A DNA stretch of 64,000 bases from Gammaproteobacteria bacterium (GTDB lineage Bacteria; Pseudomonadota; Gammaproteobacteria; Pseudomonadales; JAUIET01): positions 104,003-168,002 of the forward strand of contig JAUIHW010000006.1 of the NCBI GenBank assembly GCA_030431775.1, read 5' to 3'. Within the stretch, counting starts at the first letter, position 1. Each line of letters opens with the position of its first letter. Under the pieces are notes generated by a model, which ran no database searches, was not told the DNA's origin, and saw nothing but the letters and a program-made list of their open reading frames with translations. Made by a program: the position numbers and the translations under genes. Below, piece by piece: positions 27,225 to 36,940 of the stretch.

Positions 27225-28352
27225 ATGTTATCGAAATTTGATGACTACCCCATTCACCAAACGTCCGAACCGATTGCACACACGGCCAGCAGTGACCGTT
27301 GCGTCTACGATCGCTACTGGTACAACGGCCATGCCAGAGACGGTGAATACTACTTTGGCATCGGTATGTGCCGCTACGCAAACCTTGGAATCCTGGACTG
27401 CAGCTTCAGCCTGGTTGTTGGTGATACCCAGTACGCTTTTCATGGTTCCCGCCGCGCACCGGAAGAACCGAGCTGCTTGCAGGTCGGACCCTTCGACCTG
27501 CAGATTCTTGAGCCCATGGGTCGCCATCGCCTGCTCATCGGCCCAAACCAGACCGGAATTGAGTGTGATCTGACTTTCACTCCCCGCACCGCCTGTATCG
27601 AGGAAGGACACCAGTCACTGCGCAATGCCAGACATATTGTGATGCAGGCCACTCGTCTGGACCAGTTTGGTTACTGGCACGGCGTGGTGCGCTACGATGG
27701 CAAAGAACTGAAAGTCGAGCAGGGTAACACCTTTGGCCTGAAAGATCGTTCCTGGGGGATTAGGCCTGTGGGTGAGCCTTACCCCGGCGGAGCTCCACTG
27801 GATGAGTTTCAGGCTGTGCATTTTGTGTGGGCCCCACTGCATTGGGACGACCAATGCACTTTAGCCAGTCTGTTTGAGGATGCCTCCGGCTTTCAGTGGC
27901 ATACTGACCAGGCGATCCTTCCCACCTACAGCAGTTTGGCCGATGTTCCCGGAACAACTGACCCGAATGGGCAAGTCTGGCAGGGAATCGTCAATCACAG
28001 CATTGTTAATCATCCGGGGACACGTCAAGCTAAAACAGCGAGCATCACCATGCAGGACCGCTCCGGGGAATCACTGGAAATCACTTTGGAGCCACTGCTG
28101 TTGCATCGCATGAAAGGCCTCGGTTATCAACACCCCGTCTGGGGGCATGGCAAATGGCACGGCGAATTGGTGATTGATGCAGAAAGCTGGAAGGTCGGTG
28201 ACGTTGACCCGCTCGCTCTGGAGAATATTCACATACAACAGGTAGTGCGAGCACGTTGTGGCGACCAAGTCGGTTGCGGCGTGCTGGAACAGATGCACAT
28301 AGGCCCCCACGAACCATTGGGCTTCAAAGATTGGTTCGACGGCGCTAACTAG
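27225..28352 (+). CDS. Hypothetical protein, 375 aa, possibly CrtC/AttH-like beta-barrel
   Basis: A soluble protein without a signal peptide, rich in Trp, His and Tyr. It has two halves of similar beta-strand character (about 25-180 and 190-350), with motifs such as YYFGIGMCRY, DRSWGIRPVGEPYP and VHFVWAPLHW. The DRSWG motif is reminiscent of AttH/CrtC lipocalin-like hydratases, but this is a weak impression. It follows the acylase gene with GAGAGGA before the ATG, so the two are probably in one operon. Its 3' end overlaps the convergent barrel-protein gene by 4 bp. Confidence 0.7.
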   Translation: MLSKFDDYPIHQTSEPIAHTASSDRCVYDRYWYNGHARDGEYYFGIGMCRYANLGILDCSFSLVVGDTQYAFHGSRRAPEEPSCLQVGPFDLQILEPMGRHRLLIGPNQTGIECDLTFTPRTACIEEGHQSLRNARHIVMQATRLDQFGYWHGVVRYDGKELKVEQGNTFGLKDRSWGIRPVGEPYPGGAPLDEFQAVHFVWAPLHWDDQCTLASLFEDASGFQWHTDQAILPTYSSLADVPGTTDPNGQVWQGIVNHSIVNHPGTRQAKTASITMQDRSGESLEITLEPLLLHRMKGLGYQHPVWGHGKWHGELVIDAESWKVGDVDPLALENIHIQQVVRARCGDQVGCGVLEQMHIGPHEPLGFKDWFDGAN

Positions 28353-29581
28353 AAATGATAAGTGAATTCGAGCTGTAATAAATCGTCATTGCGCAGAGCA
28401 GAAAATGGATGGTCGGCTGAGATTGCCGAAAACAACCTGGCCTCCAAACTGCCGGTCCAGTGATCAGTCAGCCGTCGGCTACCCTCCAGTATGCAAAAAC
28501 GGGCTGAGCTGTCCAGGTCCTGCGAACAGCCCGCCAGCAACTCCGAACTCTGCATATCATTAAAGCCCCAGCGAAGGCCGAGAAAGGCGCTATTGTCCAA
28601 CGCCACTGGGGTCAGCGGCTCAGTTAAACCGGTTGGGAATACAAAATCTCTACTGTCATACTGGTGTTCAAGTAAAAAACCAAGGTCAGTATTACTCCCA
28701 AAGACGGAGTAAAGTGAAAATTCAAAGCCCGCCGTTGAGGCCACGTAGTCCTTGCCCTGCCCGCTGCGGTATATCGCTTCCGCTTTCCATAGCCAGGCGC
28801 CCTTGGTCACCTGAACGTCCAGGCCAACCTGCTTGATTTGTTCATACACTGGCGCCAGTGCCACGCTATTAGTGGAGCCGCTTTGCGCAGCAACCGGGTC
28901 GAAGGCCCGCACGAGATAACGAGGCTCTCGAGCGGTACCCTGGAAATACGCCAGGCCAAGATCCCAGTCGCCCAAAGCTTTTGACCAGCGTAACGCAAAA
29001 TCCGTATGTCGTTGCTCGGCCGCAGATTCGTAGACCGCGTCATCGCTCAGCACTCTGAAACCACTCAGCCGGCCCTTGCGGCCAGCGAAGGTACGCTCCC
29101 GAAAACCTGGCAGCAGGTAAGCTTCCAATGTTCCCCAATCTCGCAGCAGCCGCAGTCTCAGCATTGGCTGCCCCAGCTTATCCTCGCCATCAATGTTCTC
29201 AACCGAATCGGTCTGGTTAATGATGTCAACCAGATGCTGCGACTCAGTTACCCCCCAGAAAACGCTGCTGATGCCGAGGGTAAGATCCCAGTCCGCTCCA
29301 TTGCGCTGCCAGTGCAACTCACGAATATCCAGGTGCGAGCGCTCCGCATCGTACTGATCCAGTCGCAGGAAGGGCTCAAAAACCAGTTGATCCTGGCCAC
29401 TATTGAAGGCGTGAAAATACTCGGGTAGAACATACATTGAGAAACTGCTGCCATCGACTTGTTCAGCCTGCAGGGGCGCATGAAGGAAATGCCGAAGCTC
29501 GAGCCCAGCCTCACCGGTCCACTCGCCAGCTGACAAGCAAGCTGGCGCCAGAGCGAGACAAATTGTATGAATCCACCGCAT
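28349..29581 (-). CDS. Outer-membrane beta-barrel protein
   Basis: A 410-residue protein with a signal peptide (cleavage near CLSAGE) and alternating amphipathic strands throughout, such as LELRHFLHAP, DLTLGISSVFWGV and LGLAYFQGTA. It ends in LLQLEFTYHF, a C-terminal strand with terminal Phe recognised by the BAM machinery. It resembles DUF1302-like or porin-like barrels found beside acyl-ester degradation genes. The transported substrate is unknown. Confidence 0.75.
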   Translation of the reverse strand: MRWIHTICLALAPACLSAGEWTGEAGLELRHFLHAPLQAEQVDGSSFSMYVLPEYFHAFNSGQDQLVFEPFLRLDQYDAERSHLDIRELHWQRNGADWDLTLGISSVFWGVTESQHLVDIINQTDSVENIDGEDKLGQPMLRLRLLRDWGTLEAYLLPGFRERTFAGRKGRLSGFRVLSDDAVYESAAEQRHTDFALRWSKALGDWDLGLAYFQGTAREPRYLVRAFDPVAAQSGSTNSVALAPVYEQIKQVGLDVQVTKGAWLWKAEAIYRSGQGKDYVASTAGFEFSLYSVFGSNTDLGFLLEHQYDSRDFVFPTGLTEPLTPVALDNSAFLGLRWGFNDMQSSELLAGCSQDLDSSARFCILEGSRRLTDHWTGSLEARLFSAISADHPFSALRNDDLLQLEFTYHF

Positions 29582-29641
29582 TATGCTGCCAACATCTGGC
29601 CGAAATCAGCGATACAGTATGCCAGAACTGGTGAAATAATT

Positions 29642-29670
29642 AACAGCTGACCCCGGCTCACCGGGCTGTT
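29642..29670. repeat. Nested inverted repeat in divergent gap
   Basis: AACAG...CTGTT (outer, 5 bp) encloses CCCGG-CTCA-CCGGG (inner, 5 bp). It lies between the start codons of two divergent genes, so it is not a terminator for either annotated gene; it may be a regulatory hairpin or operator. Confidence 0.3.
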
Positions 29671-29753
29671 TAGAAGCTGCTCTCTAATTGATCAGACAGA
29701 CAGCCTTGCAGCTGGTATTATTACGAAACAACAATAATCATGAGGTCTGAGCT

Positions 29754-30167
29754 GTGGAACAAACCAGTATATTTACGCCCTTTCTAGGCATGCTCATGCT
29801 GACTTTGATTGTCTGGGCTTATATGTATGTCAAACGGCTGAGCTGGTTAAGCGCCAACAATGTTGACCCGCAAGATCTGAGCACACCGGATAAGCTGGTC
29901 AAAGTCATTCCTGAAGAAATCAATAATCCGGCAAACAATCTGAAGAACCTGTTTGAATTGCCGGTTCTGTTCTATGCCTTGTGTTTGTATCTGTATGTCA
30001 CTCAGCAGGTTGATACCATTTTCTTGACCGCTGCTTACGTATTTTTTGTGTTTCGAGCGATACACAGTGTGGTGCAGTGCACCTTCAACAAAGTCGTGGT
30101 CCGATTCAGTGTCTATGCCATCTCGTCATTAGCGCTATGGGTAATGGTCATTCGCGCAGCTCTCTGA
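29754..30167 (+). CDS. MAPEG family membrane protein
   Basis: A 137-residue protein with four predicted TM helices (about 7-25, 65-82, 87-105, 118-136). The conserved MAPEG features are NPANNLKNLFELPVLFYAL and the FRAIHSVVQC motif after helix 3. Eukaryotic relatives conjugate glutathione or reduce peroxides; bacterial roles are mostly unknown. The GTG at 29754 has TGAGG about 8 bp upstream. Proximity to the glutathione-dependent formaldehyde genes may be coincidental. Confidence 0.85.
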   Translation: MEQTSIFTPFLGMLMLTLIVWAYMYVKRLSWLSANNVDPQDLSTPDKLVKVIPEEINNPANNLKNLFELPVLFYALCLYLYVTQQVDTIFLTAAYVFFVFRAIHSVVQCTFNKVVVRFSVYAISSLALWVMVIRAAL

Positions 30168-30220
30168 GCAAGACCAACGTTGCGCATATAACACATTGAA
30201 AAAGCGGCAACCTGTGAAAA

Positions 30221-31062
30221 TTAAACTTGTTGCAGGACCTGAGCATGAAAATTCATATGCTCTCCGATGAACGACGCTATGAAAAAATAGCTGTGATCGT
30301 AACCTGGCTGCAGGCGGACTTGCATTGGAAAATCGGCTTCTCGCGAAGCATCAATCAGCATCTGCGTATTCAACTGTTCGGCCAGAAAGTTATCAGCATC
30401 CCCCTGGTCTACCAGAACGGGTAAACGCCTGGTGGATTGTCTGACCAGTTCAACAGTATCGTATTGCCCCCAGGTCGCTCGATCCTCGCCAATATAATTG
30501 CTCAGGGCCTTCTCTCCCCAAGGACAATTCAATGGCGAACAAATCGGTGAAAACGCCGATACCGAGCGGTACTTGTCAGGGTTTTTCAGCGCAATTGTCA
30601 AGGCTCCATGCCCGCCCATGGAATGCCCTGAAATCGCACAACGTGAATGGTCCAGCGGCAGCGCGTCGGTCAGCAGCGCGGGCAGTTCGCTTACCACATA
30701 GTCATACATTTGATAATGGCGAGCCCAGGGTTCCTCCGTCGCATTTAGGTAAAACCCGGCACCCAGACCAAAGTCATACGCTCCTTCCGGATCATCGGGC
30801 ACTCCTTCACCACGCGGGCTAGTGTCCGGTGCAACTATGGCGATACCGTGCTCCGCCGCGTAGCGCTGTGCACCGGCTTTGGTTACGAAGTTCTCATCGG
30901 TACAGGTTAAACCAGACAGCCAATACAACACCGGCACACTGCCATGCTCCGCCTGGGGTGGCAGATACACGGCGAATTCCATATCACAGCGGGTGCTTAC
31001 CGCGCTGTGGCGATAGCGGCGCTGCTCACCGCCAAAACATTTTACTGTGCTCAGCTGTTCCA

Positions 31063-31063
<1 letters not shown>
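30221..31063 (-). CDS. fghA: S-formylglutathione hydrolase
   Basis: A 280-residue esterase-D-type hydrolase: LSGLTCTDENF near the N terminus, nucleophile elbow SGHSMGGHGA, acid in LVDQGDADNFL, and catalytic His in PGYDHSYFF. It hydrolyses S-formylglutathione to formate and glutathione, the second step of GSH-dependent formaldehyde oxidation. The start overlaps the adhC stop by one base, so both form an operon in the usual order dehydrogenase then hydrolase. Confidence 0.95.
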
Positions 31064-32226
<1,163 letters not shown>

Positions 32227-32230
32227 TTAA

Positions 32231-32716
32231 CTATTTGTTTTGCTCCGGATCAACACGAAACTGCTCTGGGTCCAGGTACATCAGGCGCAACTCAAGCTGC
32301 CCGGCTGCGAGTGGCGCCCAACCCAGAATCAAGGCATTTACGATCTCGTTGTCGGCATGCAATATGGGTAATTTGAATATGGCCGCATTCCCGCCCTGCT
32401 CTTCCATTACCGGAACCGGCTGTTCTTCTTTAAGCACATCCACAAAGCGTTGCAGAAGCAGGCCCAACTGGGAACGAAAACTGGAAAAGCTGATTTTGCC
32501 ACAGTACTCATCACAGTTCAGCGTCAGCAGTACATCCAAAGTCGATTCATCGTCCATCTTAACCCGGGAAACACCTACTTTCTTGCCATCACAAAGCTCC
32601 TGAAAAGCGCGCTTGGCGTCGGTCCGGCTGCTGTCAAAAAACAGTTTTGCGAGCAGGTTGGTGCTCATCGTCAAAAACTTCTCATTGCTGATGGTGTGCT
32701 GTGCCACTCCACTCAT
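32231..32716 (-). CDS. Hypothetical protein, 161 aa
   Basis: A soluble protein of mixed alpha/beta character, without signal or TM segments. Notable stretches are AKLFFDSSRTDAKRAF, SRVKMDDESTLDVLLTLNCDE and the C-terminal LELRLMYLDPEQF. I do not recognise the family. GGAG 8 bp before the ATG at 32716 supports the start; an internal Met at 32668 is possible. It lies 58 bp upstream of adhC on the same strand, so it could share its transcript. Confidence 0.6.
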   Translation of the reverse strand: MSGVAQHTISNEKFLTMSTNLLAKLFFDSSRTDAKRAFQELCDGKKVGVSRVKMDDESTLDVLLTLNCDEYCGKISFSSFRSQLGLLLQRFVDVLKEEQPVPVMEEQGGNAAIFKLPILHADNEIVNALILGWAPLAAGQLELRLMYLDPEQFRVDPEQNK

Positions 32717-32908
32717 CCGCCCGCTCCTGCAGAAAATGCTGATTATAACCCGCGAAGGAAGGACGGGGTTCAGTTATTGTTCATTATGCAGACAGAACAA
32801 TGTGACAGAGTTGGCGGTCGAGCTCAGAATCGATGGTAAAACTAACGCCCAGTCTTGCTGCCATCTACACTGAATAGCGATTACAATTTCTTTTTTCATG
32901 GGCCAAGA

Positions 32909-34495
32909 ATGATGCTGAAACACCCCGTAGGCAAGCCTAAAGCACTGCTTGGTATCGCACTATTATTAACCACCCTCGCAAGCTGCGGCGGCAGTGGAGG
33001 CGGCAGCAACTCCCCACCGCCGACCAGCAACACCTTCGAGCCAGGTGTGTTCGAAGCGGCTGAAGTGTTTTTCAACCAGTGCGCAAACCCGCCGGCGGGA
33101 AACAATACCCAGAGTGGGCAAGCTTACGGTTCCGGCAGTCGTACCGACGAGAATAACTGGTTACGCTCCTGGAGCAACGATTTATATCTGTGGTACGACG
33201 AAATCACCGACCAAAACCCCGCGGAGTTTTCGACACCCGACTATTTTGAACTGATGAAAACCACGGCGACCACGCCCAGTGGAAATCCGCGGGACCGATT
33301 TCATTTTTCTATCCCAACGCCCGAGTATCTGGCCTCCGCAGAATCCGGTGTTGTGGCCGGATATGGCTCTGTATTTACCATCATCAATGATACGCCTCCA
33401 CGGGACGTTGCCATTGCTTATATCAACCCGAATACTCCGGCAAGTGCCGCCGGCCTGGCGCGCGGAGCCAGAATATTGACAATTGACGGCGAAGACGTGG
33501 TAAACGGTTCGGATATCGATACGCTTAATGCCGGCTTGTTTCCCGCAACTAGCGGAGAGAGCCATACGTTCGAAGTTCGTGACCTCGGTGCCAGCACCAC
33601 TCGCACGATCACCATGGTATCAGCCGAGATCACCACAACACCGGTGCAAAACGTTCGCACCCTCGTTACCGACAGCGGTACGGTCGGCTACCTGACATTT
33701 CATGATCATATCCTGCCCGCCGAGAATCAACTGATCGATGCGGTAGGCCAGCTGAGCGATGCCAATATAGACGATCTGGTACTCGATCTGCGCTACAACG
33801 GCGGTGGCTTTTTGTTCATTGCCAGCCAGCTCGCTTATATGATTGCCGGGCCGACAGCCACCAACAACTCCACGTTTGAGGGTCTGCGTTTTAACGACAA
33901 GCATCCGGACATCGATCCAGTGCTGCAGGAACCGCTGGAGCCAATTCCTTTCTACAATACCGAAAGCAGTGCGAGCGCAAATCCACTGCCCTCTTTAAAC
34001 CTATCGCGTGTCTATGTGATAACCAGCGGGTCGACCTGCTCGGCGAGTGAATCCATTATCAACGGCCTGCGTGGAGTTGGGGTTGAAGTTATTCAAATTG
34101 GCGAAAACACCTGCGGCAAACCATACGGTTTCTATCCGACGGACAATTGTGGAACCACCTATTTCAGCATTCAGTTCCAGGGCGAAAACAATGCAGGCTT
34201 CGGAGATTACCCGGACGGCTTCTCGCCACAAAATGCCAGCTCTTCCGGCAGCGTGTCGTTACCCGGCTGCGAAGTTGGAGACGATTTCTCCGCTGCTCTT
34301 GGAGATACCAGTGAAGCACGTTTGGCCGCGGCGCTTGAATACCGCGAAAGCGGCAGCTGTCCGCTCACCCAGCCGGTATCGGCAAACGCGGATGGCTCTG
34401 CCTTCAAAGCCGGCAACGGCGCGGCGCTGGGGCCCAAAGGAGTTCAGAAGCCGGTCTGGTTGCAAAACCGGATGCTGGGTGGTCGCGGCTACTGA
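32909..34495 (+). CDS. S41 family C-terminal processing peptidase, lipoprotein
   Basis: A 528-residue lipoprotein with lipobox TLASC (Cys27) and a Gly/Ser linker. A PDZ-like domain (about 130-235, with NPNTPASAAGLARGARILTIDGEDV) is followed by the S41 catalytic domain. The latter has LVLDLRYNGGG, nucleophile region STCSASES and general-base Lys in ENTCGKPYG. It should cleave proteins in the periplasm; the target is unknown. The ATG at 32909 (or 32912) begins the signal peptide; an in-frame start at 32855 adds non-signal residues. The pairs of Cys in the catalytic domain suggest disulfides. Confidence 0.85.
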   Translation: MMLKHPVGKPKALLGIALLLTTLASCGGSGGGSNSPPPTSNTFEPGVFEAAEVFFNQCANPPAGNNTQSGQAYGSGSRTDENNWLRSWSNDLYLWYDEITDQNPAEFSTPDYFELMKTTATTPSGNPRDRFHFSIPTPEYLASAESGVVAGYGSVFTIINDTPPRDVAIAYINPNTPASAAGLARGARILTIDGEDVVNGSDIDTLNAGLFPATSGESHTFEVRDLGASTTRTITMVSAEITTTPVQNVRTLVTDSGTVGYLTFHDHILPAENQLIDAVGQLSDANIDDLVLDLRYNGGGFLFIASQLAYMIAGPTATNNSTFEGLRFNDKHPDIDPVLQEPLEPIPFYNTESSASANPLPSLNLSRVYVITSGSTCSASESIINGLRGVGVEVIQIGENTCGKPYGFYPTDNCGTTYFSIQFQGENNAGFGDYPDGFSPQNASSSGSVSLPGCEVGDDFSAALGDTSEARLAAALEYRESGSCPLTQPVSANADGSAFKAGNGAALGPKGVQKPVWLQNRMLGGRGY

Positions 34496-34507
34496 CGACT
34501 GACGGCC

Positions 34508-35545
34508 CTAGTCCTGCCCTTTCAAGGCGGCAATCGCTGTAGCGGCCGCCGCATCATCAGCCGGGTCATCCGGCATCGGAAAGGTAATGTGCTTACTCAG
34601 CCCTGAATAACGGGCTGCCAGTTCACTGGCGATGCTGGCATAGCTACCGCGAGGAACAAATTCATTTAACATGTCATCGCTGACGATCTCCGGCATGCGC
34701 TGCCAGTCATTATTGCGGGTCATATCCAGCAGTTGCTGCCCCTTGTCTGCCCAGCCAAACAGTTCAAGACTGGGCCAATAAGCAGGGGTGGAATACAGAA
34801 AACCGAGCATCTGACGAAGCTTCTCCCATTCCTTATCGACACTGGCCTCGTCCTTGCCAGTTGCGGTCAGAGGCGCCAATATCAAGCGAAAGCTATTGGC
34901 TTTGGCTTCTGGATCGTCACTTTGCTCAAAGCCCGCCTGTAACCGCGGCAAACAGACTTCGCGAATATACCGCGGGGGCGTATTGGTCGGATGTGTCACC
35001 ATGCCATCGGCAATGCGGCCGACCATGCGGGTCATTGCGGGGCCTACCGCCCCACCAATCAGCGGCAATTCCGGGTGGTCTATTGGCCCGGGGTTAAAAA
35101 ATGGTTGCAACTTGGTGAGTTGGTAATGCTCGCCGACAAAATTCAGCGGATCCCCGTTTTGAAAGCACTGAAAAATCGCCCGCAGCGCCTGCATATACTC
35201 ACGAAGTTGCGGTACCGGTGAGTCCCAGCGCGCGCTGTAGCGCTTGATAATATTTGCTTTAACCTGAGTACCAAGGCCCAACATAAAGCGGCCGCCCGAC
35301 ATTTTCTGCAAGTCCCACGCGGCGATTGCTGTAGTCATCGGACTGCGCGGAAAGGCCAACAGCACCCCAGTGAACACTTTCAGGCGTGTGGTACTCGCCA
35401 ACGCCATGGCTGCCAGCAGCAGGCCATCATGAATGGCATCCGGTACCTGCAGACCGTCAAAACCCATGGACTCGGCACGCCGGGCATGGGCCCCAATGTC
35501 GCCCGGCCCCATATCTTCCGGCGTTGCCGCATAAACTGTGAACAT
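34508..35545 (-). CDS. Luciferase-like (LLM) flavin-dependent oxidoreductase
   Basis: A 345-residue TIM-barrel oxidoreductase of the TIGR03617-like F420/FMN family. Characteristic segments are GFDGLQVPDAIHDG, LKVFTGVLLAFPRSP, SGGRFMLGLGTQVKANI and PLIGGAVGPAMTRMVGRIADG. The cofactor may be F420 or FMN; I cannot decide from sequence. The ATG at 35545 has GGGAG 8 bp upstream, so the longer ORF from 35587 is not used. It ends 12 bp from the convergent S41 peptidase gene. Confidence 0.85.
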   Translation of the reverse strand: MFTVYAATPEDMGPGDIGAHARRAESMGFDGLQVPDAIHDGLLLAAMALASTTRLKVFTGVLLAFPRSPMTTAIAAWDLQKMSGGRFMLGLGTQVKANIIKRYSARWDSPVPQLREYMQALRAIFQCFQNGDPLNFVGEHYQLTKLQPFFNPGPIDHPELPLIGGAVGPAMTRMVGRIADGMVTHPTNTPPRYIREVCLPRLQAGFEQSDDPEAKANSFRLILAPLTATGKDEASVDKEWEKLRQMLGFLYSTPAYWPSLELFGWADKGQQLLDMTRNNDWQRMPEIVSDDMLNEFVPRGSYASIASELAARYSGLSKHITFPMPDDPADDAAAATAIAALKGQD

Positions 35546-35648
35546 GGTGTATCTCCCTGTGAATTGAAGCATTGTAGCGCTGGCCACAGCGCATACCGCG
35601 CCGGCTTACGGAAACGTAAAGTTGACTGGCTACTGGGTATGGTTGCTT

Positions 35649-35664
35649 GTGCCGATAGCGGCGA
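35649..35664 (+). repeat. Repeat copy 1 (partial)
   Basis: GTGCCGATAGCGGCGA matches the first 16 bases of the repeat family (consensus start GTGCCA-TAGC-TCGGC). Confidence 0.4.
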
Positions 35665-35680
35665 CTACCAATGTATTTTT

Positions 35681-35729
35681 GTGCCACTAGCATCGGCTTC
35701 CACTCGTGGGGGAATTTTGCTGCGTGACT
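35681..35729 (+). repeat. Repeat copy 2 (full)
   Basis: This is the reference copy: it begins GTGCCACTAGCATCGGC, continues TTCCACTCGTGGGGG and ends TTGCTGCGTGACTC. Nearly identical sequence recurs inverted at 35991-36043. Confidence 0.7.
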
Positions 35730-35753
35730 CGACCAAAAGGCGACTGAATTGTG

Positions 35754-35803
35754 GTGCCACTAGCAGCGGCTTGCAACCAATAATGACTTTCACTGCGTGA
35801 CTT
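35754..35803 (+). repeat. Repeat copy 3 (diverged)
   Basis: It starts GTGCCACTAGCAGCGGCTT and ends CACTGCGTGACT. The middle GC-rich part (TCCACTCGTGGG in other copies) is replaced by unrelated AT-rich bases. Confidence 0.6.
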
Positions 35804-35881
35804 GGCCGCTCCGCGGTGCCCTATCTCGCGTAAAATTAGGCGCGTGTCCCCCAGGCTTTAAACTGTGAGTGTTTCGGGCTA

Positions 35882-35909
35882 AGGCTTCCACTCGTGGGGG
35901 GCTTTTGCG
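35882..35909 (+). repeat. Repeat copy 4 (core only)
   Basis: It has only the central core GGCTTCCACTCGTGGGGG followed by GCTTTTGCG. The 5' and 3' ends of the repeat are missing. Confidence 0.6.
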
Positions 35910-35990
35910 AAGGTAAAAGACGCCGACCGAAGGAGAAAAAATGACTTTCAACGAAAGGCATTTTTTTGATGGAGGGAACCCCGGAGGGGG

Positions 35991-36043
35991 CCAGTCACGC
36001 AGCAAATGCCCCCCGCGAGTGGAAGCCGACGCTATTGGCACCA
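35991..36043 (-). repeat. Repeat copy 5 (full, inverted)
   Basis: Read on the minus strand it begins GTGCCAATAGCGTCGGC, continues TTCCACTCGCGGGGG and ends TTGCTGCGTGACTGG. With copy 2 it forms a long inverted repeat about 260 bp apart. Confidence 0.7.
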
Positions 36044-36166
36044 ATTCGCAGATCGCAGATCGATACGGGATACCCTGCTTACTCTATTTGCTACGAACTT
36101 TTGTTAACAGACACCCGCCACCACCCTCAGCTACACTAGCCGGCCAAGCTTATCTGGAAATCCCTA

Positions 36167-36940
36167 ATGAACACTGTGCTGCTCGACAAACAGAAGGCGG
36201 TTGCACTCATCACGCTAAACCGGCCGGAAGCGATGAATGCCATATCACGGCAGCTGCGTAAGGATTATATCGCCGCTTTCGAAGATTGCATTGCTGACGA
36301 GAATATCCGTGTTATTGTCATCACCGGCAACGGCAAAGCATTTTCGGCGGGGTTTGATCTTAAGGAGCTCAGCTCAGGCCATTCGGACACAGCTGCCGAA
36401 GAAGTCACTAACGATATGGCCAGAGTCATGGAACGATTTAATGGGCCTATTATTGGCGCTATTAATGGCCATGCAGTCACCGGTGGTTTCGAACTGGCGC
36501 TAGCCTGTGACGTTCTGGTCGCTTCTGAGCATGCGCGCTTTGCTGACACCCACGCCAGGGTTGGTATATTGGCCGGGTGGGGCTTGAGTCAGCGTCTGCC
36601 ACGCATGATCGGCTTGTCTCGCGCCAAGGAGCTTTCGTTCACTGGAAACCCACTGTTTGCTGATAAGGCCTATGAGTGGGGCCTGGTCAATCACGTAGTA
36701 CCGGCTGACGAATTGATCGAATTTGCTATGAAGCTCGCAAACGATATGTGCGCCTGTGTCCCGAATGTGCTGGTGGAATACAAGGCTCTGATCGACGACG
36801 GCTACAGCATGCACTTCAAAGACGCCATGCTGTACGAAGAAGCGACCGCCATCGAGTCCGCCAAACGGGCAGCGGCGCACCTGATTGCTGAGCGACGTGA
36901 CGCGGTTATTCAGCGTGGCCGGGAGCAAAAGGAACAGTGA
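36167..36940 (+). CDS. Enoyl-CoA hydratase/isomerase family protein
   Basis: A 257-residue crotonase with GKAFSAGFDLKEL (oxyanion hole) and GGFELALACD (Glu matching Glu144). The second catalytic position reads ADTHARVGI, so the usual Glu164 equivalent is replaced (His or Thr nearby); the activity may be isomerase-like rather than hydratase. Its stop overlaps the start of the next reductase gene by 4 bp (36937-36940). The two are therefore coupled and probably act on the same acyl-CoA. Confidence 0.87.
   Translation: MNTVLLDKQKAVALITLNRPEAMNAISRQLRKDYIAAFEDCIADENIRVIVITGNGKAFSAGFDLKELSSGHSDTAAEEVTNDMARVMERFNGPIIGAINGHAVTGGFELALACDVLVASEHARFADTHARVGILAGWGLSQRLPRMIGLSRAKELSFTGNPLFADKAYEWGLVNHVVPADELIEFAMKLANDMCACVPNVLVEYKALIDDGYSMHFKDAMLYEEATAIESAKRAAAHLIAERRDAVIQRGREQKEQ

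Larger units (their letters stand above)
35546..36166. other. 621-bp gene-free gap with repeat family
   Basis: I see no convincing gene in this gap. It contains at least three near-complete and two partial copies of one repeat (listed separately), one of them inverted, and the promoter region of the crotonase gene at 36167. ORFs running through the repeats on both strands encode the same peptide motif (ASASTRGG) only because they read the same repeat. Confidence 0.6.

Noticed and set aside
35790..36044. 84-codon open frame on the minus strand in the repeat region
   Set aside because: Its peptide is mainly the translation of the repeat copies, and it has no ribosome-binding site or family match; it is better described as repeat DNA.
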